Made by a program: the position numbers and the translations under genes
Notes under the pieces: model-generated
Databases searched by the model: none
Told to the model about the DNA's origin: nothing
What the model saw: the letters and a program-made list of their open reading frames with translations, nothing else
Shown: positions 1 to 5,611 of the stretch, in pieces
Layout: each line of letters begins with the position of its first letter
Position numbering within the stretch: position 1 is the first letter of the stretch
From: an uncultured Eubacteriales bacterium
GTDB lineage: Bacteria > Bacillota_A > Clostridia > Saccharofermentanales > Saccharofermentanaceae
Length of the DNA: 7,967 nucleotides
Assembly (NCBI GenBank): GCA_900313405.1
Contig: OMQY01000154.1
Coordinates: 1 to 7,967 of the forward strand
Direction: 5' to 3'

Positions 1-186
1 AAGCGTGACCGCGAGACAGGCGGCAGAGGCATAGTCGCCGACGAAGGCGCCAGGACGGCAGGTTACGTCGAGGATAGTGTCAAGTCCCTGAGCAGAGCCC
101 GTGCCCGTGTTCATACTATAGAAGTCTACGGAACAGATGCCCAGAAGGCCAGACTTCAGAAGTGTAAGGCTAAGTACGGCATCTGA
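1..186 (+). CDS. C-terminal end of an unrecognised protein (5' end outside window)
   Basis: Frame 1 is open from the first base to a TGA at 184-186 and gives 61 residues ending KCKAKYGI. Nearly all codons begin with a purine, and preferred codons (aag, gcc, gac, aga) match those of metK and recD2, which supports real coding on this strand. The fragment is very basic and hydrophilic, with many Lys and Arg in its last 25 residues, and has no membrane segment or motif I recognise. It converges on the pilus operon, whose last stop codon begins 4 bases further on. The opposite strand is also open in the codon-aligned mirror frame, so the strand call is not certain. No function is assigned. Confidence 0.5.
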   Translation, partial: KRDRETGGRGIVADEGARTAGYVEDSVKSLSRARARVHTIEVYGTDAQKARLQKCKAKYGI

Positions 187-190
187 GGTA

Positions 191-1405
191 TCATGCTCCG
201 AATCCGACCTTGAGTTCCAGCTCTGTCTCGCCGAGCGTAAGCTTCTGGCCGCTTTTCAATTCATAATCATGTTCAACATCCAGACGCCGGTCCTCGAGAT
301 ATGTGTGTCTGCTCGCGGATAAGGGCCTTACATAGTATGTCCCGTCCTGCTTTGATATCTCGGCGTGTATTGCCGCTACATCTTCCGTGTCTATGAACAG
401 ATCTGACAGGAATCTGTCGGAGCCGATGATGATCCTCTCGGAATACATTGCATACTTGATCTCATTACTGTCAGGACTTCGACCTCTCAGTATCAGAGGT
501 GATCCGGTCGATGATCTAACAGGGCGGTTGTCAGCCGGTTCATAATCGAAAAGCGCTTCGCGCCGCCCCTTCGCCAGGTTGATCTCTTCCTGAGTCCTGA
601 TCCTGCCGGGCTGCGGTCCTTCATCAGAGGCGGAACGTGGGAGCGTCAGCCTGCTGCCCCTGACTGACATATAGATAAATGTCACTGCAGCCATGAAGAA
701 GAGTACTGATACCGGAATGAGATCGAGAACAGCAGCGTATAGAGAGGCTGATGCGCACATCAGACCGAATACAGTCTCTGAACTCGGTAATGATATCTCT
801 GAAGATCCGGCCTTATGCCGGAGAGTTCTTTTCCAATTCCCGTTCTCCATACTGTCGCAGAACTCCCGTAGCATCCTGTTGTTTCCCGATGATACGCAGT
901 AAATGATCTGTTGTATCTCGTCCCGTGTCAACACTTCCGCGAAGAAGGGATGAACGAGCAATTCTTCAATCCCGTCTTCTCCGATCGCTGACAGCGACAT
1001 ATCGTCCGGTTCATATTGAAGCGGGAAAGAACAGAATCGTATAGTTTCCCCCTGCGGATCGGTAAAGATGAAGGCGGTGTCTCTGCAGACGGAACAGGGG
1101 AACAGGAGCACATCTGTCATATCTGACAGCATAGTCAAAAAGGCCCTTACGGAATCGCGTCTTTTGATCAGATGTCTTCCCGGGTGTTTTTTGTGATCGG
1201 ATAAGGAGATGAATTCGTCTATGGACATCATACCCGAGAAATCAAAAGCCATCTCGAGAGTGCCGCTGCGCTCATCGGTATAGACCGAGAGCAATCCCTT
1301 CATAAAGTCGGAATTTATCATTTGCTCGGCATACTTATATATTCCTGATGTTATATCGGCTCTCTCGATCGCGTAGTGGCCGTAAGGACCTTTTCTTATA
1401 TGCAT
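191..1405 (-). CDS. DUF6382 and FHA-like domain membrane protein, last gene of the pilus operon
   Basis: 404 aa. Residues 1-180 resemble the DUF6382 domain found in Clostridia pilus loci beside an FHA domain. This is followed by a hydrophobic stretch at about 211-247, enough for two membrane passes as a hairpin, then a charged linker (about 250-315) and an FHA-like fold at about 318-401. The strands of the FHA fold are readable (ERIIIGSD, AAIHAEI, RHTYLEDRRL, GQKLTLGETELEL). However, the residues that normally contact phosphothreonine are replaced: the Gly-Arg is G328-S329, the Ser of SxxH is A344 (H347 is kept), and the Asn-Gly is R366-H367. Both ends of the protein would lie in the cytoplasm if the hairpin is correct. 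The role is probably as a scaffold or regulator of the pilus machine (inference). Start: ATG with GAGG 7 bases upstream, 18 bases after the pilin stop. I am sure of the gene and fairly sure of the domain names, but the exact function is unknown. Confidence 0.85.
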   Translation of the reverse strand: MHIRKGPYGHYAIERADITSGIYKYAEQMINSDFMKGLLSVYTDERSGTLEMAFDFSGMMSIDEFISLSDHKKHPGRHLIKRRDSVRAFLTMLSDMTDVLLFPCSVCRDTAFIFTDPQGETIRFCSFPLQYEPDDMSLSAIGEDGIEELLVHPFFAEVLTRDEIQQIIYCVSSGNNRMLREFCDSMENGNWKRTLRHKAGSSEISLPSSETVFGLMCASASLYAAVLDLIPVSVLFFMAAVTFIYMSVRGSRLTLPRSASDEGPQPGRIRTQEEINLAKGRREALFDYEPADNRPVRSSTGSPLILRGRSPDSNEIKYAMYSERIIIGSDRFLSDLFIDTEDVAAIHAEISKQDGTYYVRPLSASRHTYLEDRRLDVEHDYELKSGQKLTLGETELELKVGFGA

Positions 1406-1423
1406 ATCTACCTCGTTGATCGA

Positions 1424-1594
1424 TTACTTGAATGCGTTAGCTATCTTACTGTCGTCAAAGCAGAATTCCATTACTCTTCCGCCGAATGCCATAAGGCTCT
1501 CCCTGAATACGAGAGCCAGTGCGACGAGTACGGCTATGATGATTACTACTTCAACCGTACCCATACCTTTTTTGTTTCCGTTCTTGCTGATCAT
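1424..1594 (-). CDS. Flp1-like prepilin (short pilin subunit of the Tad-type system)
   Basis: 56 aa. It was found by reading the minus strand in the gap between the platform gene and the FHA gene. The start is a short basic leader, MISKNGNKKG, followed by MGTVEVV and a hydrophobic helix (residues 16-30). This is the class III prepilin layout: cleavage is expected after G10, leaving a mature chain of 46 residues with Glu at +5 (E15), the residue that pairs with the N-terminus of a neighbouring subunit during assembly. The tail after the helix is short (about 26 residues) and contains one Cys (C45). The gene has the best ribosome binding site in the operon, AGGAGG at 1601-1606, six bases before the ATG, as fits a highly expressed structural subunit. 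It begins 17 bases after the tadBC stop. The product should be the main filament subunit. A prepilin peptidase is needed and is not in this window. Confidence 0.87.
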   Translation of the reverse strand: MISKNGNKKGMGTVEVVIIIAVLVALALVFRESLMAFGGRVMEFCFDDSKIANAFK

Positions 1595-1611
1595 TTGTTA
1601 CCTCCTTTATG

Positions 1612-3186
1612 TTATATGCCGAGCGAAATAATAGCCGGTGCTGTTGCCACAAGCAGAACGCAGATAAAGTCGAGCGTCATAGGGAGCAAGAGGCTTAACG
1701 CTTCACGTTCCTGCTTCTTCCGTGCGGCGTTGCGGCACAGGTTCCAGCAGGCGCCTGACTGAAGGGACAGGAGATTCAGCACTTCGGGCGTGCCGAGCCT
1801 TCCGTATCTTGCCATCAGAAGAAGCGCTGATTGTGCCTCCGGGATCTGTACCCGAAGAGACATCTTCTCGACCGCGTCGGAAGCTGAGATGCCGCTTATC
1901 ATCATTGCCCGAAGTCCGTTGATCTCTCCGGACAGACTGGGATTCTTGCGGAAAGCCTTCGAGCATATCTCTATAGCCTTCGGGAGCTGTATTCCGGCCT
2001 CCAAAAGCGTTGATACCAGACAGAAGAAGAGCGGGATATCCTGCATCAGTTCTTCTCGTTTAAGCTGTGCAGTCCTTCTTACGTCGTGCAGGTTAAGCAT
2101 GCCTATCAGTATGGCAAAGATGAATGCCGGGACTACCGGATTTTGTGTGGCCAGGAGTACTGCCAAGGCTGCTGCAAAAGAGATCGGAACAGTCGTTATC
2201 TGTTTTCTCAGATATGCTTCGTAGGCCGAATCAGGATCGATGGACAGTTCGTTGAAAAGCTCATGCCGTGATGACAGGAAACCTGAAGGCAGGTATCTTT
2301 TGGCCAGCTTCGTAAGCTTATTGTCACCGGCGACGGCACGTTTGCTTTTCCGGTCCGGATGATATGTCCTTATTCCGGTCGATTCTGTATGTGACATGTA
2401 CCTGAACAGCAATGCTGCCGCAAGGATACAGATCCCGAATGCGATCGCCAGTATCATCGAGCCTGTCTGTGTGTTCCGGCAAGCCTCCAGATATCCTTTG
2501 CCGGTCCTGTCGAGAGCCGCCGTCATTGCAAAAGGCATAAGACACAGGATCCCGGCTTCGGCATTCTTGCCTGCATTCTGTGCATTGACCTCGTTCTGAA
2601 CCGCATTAAGCTCGGACAGCATCTGACAGCTGCTCCTAAGTATGGCAAGGCTGTTGTTTCCGATCCTTCCGGATATTGCCAGACTGTGAAACACCGGTGA
2701 GATCTCAGGAAAGTCTATCGAATCCGAGAACCTTATCAGTGCTTCTTCAAGGCTCATATGCATCTTAAGGTTATTCTCGAGCGTGACCAGCGGCTTTATC
2801 AGCATGCATTTATGTCCGAAAGTGTGCTCGATGACAGGCCTTACAAGCATAAGTGATCTCTCTATGGAGTATCCGCTGCTGACACTGGTACATAATACCT
2901 GGAGCAATACCAACAGCTGTGTTCTGAGGTGCTTACGTTCTCCGGCGTATATCTTGTTCACTGCCTCACGCCAGGGAAAGTAACCCAGAACAGCTGAAAT
3001 AATAAGCCTCGGGATCTGCGGATCAATGAACATTCCCGAGAGCAGATATAATATCCCGCACAGCAGCGGATACAACCAAAGCATATTGATCCGGAATCGT
3101 GACATCGTGCCCGATCCCGCCTGATCAGACGCTGTAGATGCATGCCTGTCTGATCGTATCTTCGTCACATAGTCTTTCAAGTTCAT
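1612..3186 (-). CDS. Fused TadB-TadC inner-membrane platform protein (two T2SSF domains)
   Basis: 524 aa. Two GspF/T2SSF-type halves are joined in one reading frame. The first half has membrane segments at about 36-52 and 56-71, a cytoplasmic helical domain at about 85-205 and further membrane segments at about 211-226 and 243-262. A basic linker (264-300) follows. The second half repeats the plan: membrane segments at about 331-347 and 349-364, a helical domain at 380-490 and a C-terminal segment at 497-520. In Tad systems TadB and TadC form the platform that couples the CpaF ATPase to pilin extraction from the membrane. Here both roles appear to be covered by one polypeptide. The ORF overlaps the cpaF end by 62 bases. 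The ATG at 3184-3186 has only one base after GGAGGG (3188-3193). A TTG at 3178-3180 sits 7 bases from the same site and is the better-spaced start (522 aa), so the first residues are uncertain. The family call is firm. Confidence 0.88.
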   Translation of the reverse strand: MNLKDYVTKIRSDRHASTASDQAGSGTMSRFRINMLWLYPLLCGILYLLSGMFIDPQIPRLIISAVLGYFPWREAVNKIYAGERKHLRTQLLVLLQVLCTSVSSGYSIERSLMLVRPVIEHTFGHKCMLIKPLVTLENNLKMHMSLEEALIRFSDSIDFPEISPVFHSLAISGRIGNNSLAILRSSCQMLSELNAVQNEVNAQNAGKNAEAGILCLMPFAMTAALDRTGKGYLEACRNTQTGSMILAIAFGICILAAALLFRYMSHTESTGIRTYHPDRKSKRAVAGDNKLTKLAKRYLPSGFLSSRHELFNELSIDPDSAYEAYLRKQITTVPISFAAALAVLLATQNPVVPAFIFAILIGMLNLHDVRRTAQLKREELMQDIPLFFCLVSTLLEAGIQLPKAIEICSKAFRKNPSLSGEINGLRAMMISGISASDAVEKMSLRVQIPEAQSALLLMARYGRLGTPEVLNLLSLQSGACWNLCRNAARKKQEREALSLLLPMTLDFICVLLVATAPAIISLGI

Positions 3187-4324
3187 TCCCTCCGTTACAT
3201 CCGAAGAGTTTCCTTAGCCTGAACTCTCCGTCTCTTGCAGGCAGGACCTCGGATATCTCATCTACATACCGTCTTCCTTCACGATCTCTTGTGATGTGAA
3301 GGATGATATCTATACCCATCGCGAGTTGTGTTACGATCGCTTCAAAGGGTAGCGACGATCCCGCCATTATCATTCCCGTAAGCCGCTCGAGCATCTCTAT
3401 ACACGAATTGGCGTGTCCGGTGCACATGCTTCCCGGGTGTCCCGTATTGAGCGCGTGCATCATGTCGGCGCTCTCGCTTCCTCTTACTTCTCCGACTATT
3501 ATCCTGTCAGGCCTCATCCTCAGTGCGGCGCGTATCATATCTCCGATATTTACTTCTCCGCTCCCGTCAGGCCCCGGAAGTCTCGCTTCCAATCTTACGA
3601 GATTGTCTATCTCCTTGAGATTGAGTTCTGCCGAATCCTCTATCGTTACTACGCGCTCGTCCTCGGGAATAAAGGCCGAGATCGTATTGAGAAATGTTGT
3701 CTTGCCGCTCCCGGTGCCTCCGCACAGGAAGATGGTCTTACGGTTCCTGACACATTCACAGATGAAGCGGGCTGCTTCCTCGCTGATAAACCCCTGACGG
3801 ATCAAAGACACGATGTCGTGTGAAATGCCCGTAAACTTACGAATCGTGACGATAGGTCCGTCAGGGGCGATAGGAGGGAGGACTGCATTTGCTCTTGAGC
3901 CGTCGGGAAGCCTCAGATCCGATATGGGATTGGCTTCGTTGAGCGGCCTGTTCTGATTGGCGAAGAAGCATGATATTACCGTCTGGAGCGTGTGAGCATC
4001 CTTAAACCGTATATCGGACCGGTACAGTTTGCCTCCGCGCTCGTAGAAGATCTTATCCGGTCCGTTCACCATGATCTCCGTAACTGACGGGTCCTGCATA
4101 AGCGGCTCGATAACATCGAGCCTTCTCAGGCTGTTAAAGACCGCTGATGCCAGTTTCCGTTTCTCGTTAAGTTCCATACCGAGTGAAGATGTCTCCTCAC
4201 TGACAACATCGGCGATGATATCCTTGAGACGGTCTTCAGACGGATCTATCTCATTTCTCAGCGAGTTGAGTACGTAATATGTCATCTTCTCCTTGATGTC
4301 TTCAAGATCGTATATGTCTTTCAC
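3125..4324 (-). CDS. cpaF: CpaF/TadA family secretion and pilus assembly ATPase
   Basis: 399 aa from the GTG start. It is a cytoplasmic hexameric ATPase of the type II/IV secretion superfamily that drives Flp pilus polymerisation. The N-terminal helical and N-domain region spans about 1-170 (note LMQDPSVTEIMVNGPD at 75-90). The RecA-like core contains Walker A GGTGSGKTT (202-210), an Asp box TIEDSAEL (227-234), Walker B RIIVGEVRG (274-282) and a His box GHPGSMCTGHANS (295-307). All are intact, so the enzyme should be active. Length fits the compact Gram-positive members of the family. I chose GTG at 4322-4324 because it forms a GTGA overlap with the stop codon of the gene before it and has AAGAGG 8 bases upstream. 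An in-frame ATG at 4390 would overlap that gene by 70 bases and add 22 residues not typical of the family. The tadBC gene starts inside its 3' end, so translation is probably coupled. Confidence 0.93.
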   Translation of the reverse strand: MKDIYDLEDIKEKMTYYVLNSLRNEIDPSEDRLKDIIADVVSEETSSLGMELNEKRKLASAVFNSLRRLDVIEPLMQDPSVTEIMVNGPDKIFYERGGKLYRSDIRFKDAHTLQTVISCFFANQNRPLNEANPISDLRLPDGSRANAVLPPIAPDGPIVTIRKFTGISHDIVSLIRQGFISEEAARFICECVRNRKTIFLCGGTGSGKTTFLNTISAFIPEDERVVTIEDSAELNLKEIDNLVRLEARLPGPDGSGEVNIGDMIRAALRMRPDRIIVGEVRGSESADMMHALNTGHPGSMCTGHANSCIEMLERLTGMIMAGSSLPFEAIVTQLAMGIDIILHITRDREGRRYVDEISEVLPARDGEFRLRKLFGCNGGNELERLCDEDTIRQACIYSV

Positions 4325-5262
4325 TTTGTGATCCTCTTCATAACAGGTTCGGTGTGATGAACGATCAGGTCTGCTTCGCTTGTCAGACACTTTTTTAAGG
4401 TCCTTATGAACTCATCAAACCCTTCCGTATTACATTTGTCGGCAGGGAGCAGGACATGCAGTTCATCTGCAGGTTCTATCAGCTTCTTAAGATCGTCGAG
4501 TCTGTATCCTTCGATCACTGCAAGCGCGTTGAATGCTCCTTCCGTGTCACATATCAGAGCCTTGAGCTTCCGGAGCAGACATACGGCTGCATCGGTTCCC
4601 AAGTCGTAAACGTCATCATTGAGATCTGGCATTCCCGGTGTCAGATATCCCATACTGTCAGGATTCAGATAGTCGAGTATGTCCTTCGGTAAGAATGACG
4701 GTGACCTTACGTGCTTGAGCAGGGTCGTAAGAGATCCGTCCGTAAGATCTGTCCTGAACGATGAAGGCATTCTGGCTCCGCTCATAAGGTCTATGCGGAT
4801 ACACATCGAATCAGCATCTCTCATCCCGTCGAAAGCCGTCTTTATATATTCCTCGCGCTCGTCGGCGTAGGTAAATGGCAGGACCACCGCGAGCTTCCCG
4901 TATTTGTGTTCTCCGGGACCGGTACGTGTTATGTAAGACGGGTCCTTCATCTCCGTATCGTTCTTTATCCTCCGGATCGCATCTTCGACCGATCTCATAT
5001 CCGCGATCCATGTTCCGTCCTTGAATGTGTATATGGGTACGGGATTGGAATAGAGACCGCTGATATCATTATCCGCCGCTATCCTGCGCTTTCCGAGGCG
5101 CGAGTTATCATAAAGATCTATCGTATATTTACTGATGCTATTGTCTTCGGGCAAGTCGGTATCACGACAGATATAAGCATCCGGGAACCCGGAGCGTAAC
5201 CTGTCTGAGATGAGCTGATACATATAAGTATTCTGTTCGTGTACACTTATCGTGAATGCCAT
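4321..5262 (-). CDS. CpaE/TadZ-like protein with degenerate ATPase domain (first gene of pilus operon)
   Basis: 313 aa, the first gene of the operon, directly before cpaF, which is where Tad loci carry the CpaE/TadZ localisation protein. Residues 1-100 look like an atypical receiver-like alpha/beta domain. From 122 (KLAVVLPFTY) the order of elements resembles the MinD/ParA-like half of CpaE: a first beta strand, a second strand near 152-160 (SMCIRIDLMSG), a middle region with LTTLLKHV and GYLTPGMPDL, and alternating strands and helices to the end (ALAVIEG, ELHVLLPA, DLIVHH). The Gly- and Lys-rich P-loop expected after the first strand is absent (LPFTYADEREEY instead), so nucleotide binding is doubtful. 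Assignment rests on position and fold-like pattern, not on a strong motif, so it is moderate. The start at ATG 5260-5262 has AAAGGAG 7 bases upstream. An in-frame ATG 60 bases earlier has no such site. Confidence 0.72.
   Translation of the reverse strand: MAFTISVHEQNTYMYQLISDRLRSGFPDAYICRDTDLPEDNSISKYTIDLYDNSRLGKRRIAADNDISGLYSNPVPIYTFKDGTWIADMRSVEDAIRRIKNDTEMKDPSYITRTGPGEHKYGKLAVVLPFTYADEREEYIKTAFDGMRDADSMCIRIDLMSGARMPSSFRTDLTDGSLTTLLKHVRSPSFLPKDILDYLNPDSMGYLTPGMPDLNDDVYDLGTDAAVCLLRKLKALICDTEGAFNALAVIEGYRLDDLKKLIEPADELHVLLPADKCNTEGFDEFIRTLKKCLTSEADLIVHHTEPVMKRITK
4333..4338 (-). promoter_or_regulatory. Ribosome binding site that fixes the cpaF GTG start
   Basis: The minus strand reads AAGAGG here, 8 bases before the GTG at 4322-4324. 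Together with the GTGA stop-start overlap it favours the GTG over the longer in-frame ATG at 4390. Confidence 0.7.
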
Positions 5263-5269
5263 GATATGA

Positions 5270-5276
5270 CTCCTTT
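5270..5276 (-). promoter_or_regulatory. Ribosome binding site for the CpaE-like gene
   Basis: The minus strand reads AAAGGAG with a 7-base spacer to the ATG at 5260-5262. It decides the start over an in-frame ATG at 5320-5322, which lacks a comparable site. Confidence 0.75.
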
Positions 5277-5305
5277 CGATATGAGAATCGGTTCTGTTAC
5301 CGCGT

Positions 5306-5334
5306 ATTGTATTCGGATGCAAGAGCTAATTGGC
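5306..5334 (-). promoter_or_regulatory. Possible promoter of the pilus operon (weak -35)
   Basis: On the minus strand TACAAT (5311 down to 5306) is a good -10 element. At the 17-base position the -35 hexamer would be GCCAAT (5334 to 5329), which is poor. The repeat array begins only 2 bases upstream of that hexamer, a position suited to an activator that makes up for a weak -35. A second option is TTGCAT with TAACAG at 17 bases, closer to the gene. This is a pattern-based guess. Confidence 0.3.
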
Positions 5335-5336
5335 TC

Positions 5337-5386
5337 ACAATTCATAACAATTCACGACAAAACCCGACAATTCATAACAATTGCTC
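5337..5386. repeat. Five-copy 10-bp tandem direct repeat between the divergent operons
   Basis: Reading + strand in steps of ten: acaattcata, acaattcacg, acaaaacccg, acaattcata, acaattgctc. Every unit starts with ACAA. Units 1 and 4 are identical, four of five have ACAATT, and the central unit is the most diverged. A 16-base block (ACAATTCATAACAATT) recurs exactly at 5337-5352 and 5367-5382, 30 bases apart. The 10-base period places every copy on the same face of the helix. The array ends 8 bases before the metK -35 and begins 2 bases from the possible -35 of the pilus operon. It is probably a protein binding site array; which protein is unknown. Confidence 0.75.
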
Positions 5387-5394
5387 GAAAAGCA

Positions 5395-5423
5395 TTGATT
5401 ATGAGATCCGGCAATGATACAAT
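5395..5423 (+). promoter_or_regulatory. Sigma-A type promoter of metK
   Basis: TTGATT (5395-5400, four of six matches to TTGACA), an exact 17-base spacer, and TACAAT (5418-5423, five of six matches to TATAAT) preceded by TG plus one base, an extended -10. Transcription should begin near 5430, about 20 bases before the riboswitch aptamer, as expected for an S-box leader. Confidence 0.75.
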
Positions 5424-5448
5424 CATCTGGTTAAAAATAAGTTCACTG

Positions 5449-5542
5449 CTTATCAAGAGAGGTGGAGGGATACGGCCCTGTGAAGCCCGGCAACCGCGGA
5501 GAGCAGCGGTGCCAATTCCGTCAGGGAAACCTGAAAGATGAG
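5449..5542 (+). promoter_or_regulatory. SAM-I (S-box) riboswitch aptamer
   Basis: This leader RNA binds S-adenosylmethionine and turns the downstream gene off when SAM is plentiful. The conserved core is readable: the GAGAGGTGGAGGGA block (5457-5470), GGCCCTGTGAAGC, then CCGGCAACC (to 5495), and GTGCCAATTCC (5509-5519). Helices can be paired by eye: P1 CTTATC (5449-5454) with GATGAG (5537-5542), P3 ACCGC (5493-5497) with GCGGT (5506-5510), and P4 CAGG (5522-5525) with CCTG (5530-5533). It lies between the metK promoter and metK, the classic location for this class, closing a product-feedback loop on SAM synthesis. Confidence 0.96.
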
Positions 5543-5567
5543 AGGAATGCCATAGAAGATCAATGTG

Positions 5568-5590
5568 CCTTCCTCACGGAAGGATTTTTT
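5568..5590 (+). terminator. Riboswitch-controlled intrinsic terminator of the metK leader
   Basis: CCTTCC (5568-5573) pairs with GGAAGG (5578-5583) around a TCAC loop, followed by A and six T residues. The 5' arm can instead pair with an upstream segment: GAGGAA (5542-5547) is complementary to TTCCTC (5570-5575). That alternative is an anti-terminator, and it begins at the last base of the P1 3' strand. SAM binding should stabilise P1, free the terminator arm and stop transcription 22 bases before the metK start codon. Confidence 0.88.
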
Positions 5591-5611
5591 ATTTATAGAA
5601 AGGACGAGACT

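Noticed and set aside
1..114. Minus-strand frame starting with ATG at 112-114 and reading MNTGTGSAQGLDT
   Set aside because: It is the codon-aligned mirror of the + strand frame, has no ribosome site, and sits 77 bases beyond the operon end. It cannot be fully excluded without sequence to the left.
155..194. ATGA overlap at the end of the FHA-like gene, suggesting a further operon gene
   Set aside because: The frame starting at 194 on the minus strand stops after 12 codons.
3303..3797. 164-codon + strand frame inside cpaF
   Set aside because: It is antisense to the conserved CpaF motor core, with no family resemblance and no ribosome site in a coding context.
4325..4390. Longer start of cpaF at the ATG of 4390
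   Set aside because: It would overlap the preceding gene by 70 bases with an atypical basic leader; the GTG at 4324 has a GTGA overlap and a ribosome site.
5263..5322. Longer start of the CpaE-like gene at the ATG of 5320-5322
   Set aside because: It has no ribosome site as good as AAAGGAG, which lies 7 bases before the ATG of 5260-5262, and it would place coding sequence over the likely promoter.
5263..5448. Small gene or RNA gene in the non-coding stretch between the divergent operons
   Set aside because: No convincing small frame with a ribosome site and no tRNA-like fold; the content is explained by promoters and the repeat array.
5462..5611. Upstream extension of the metK frame by 50 codons
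   Set aside because: It runs through the SAM-I aptamer and terminator, matches no MetK N-terminus, and the ATG at 5612 has a proper ribosome site.
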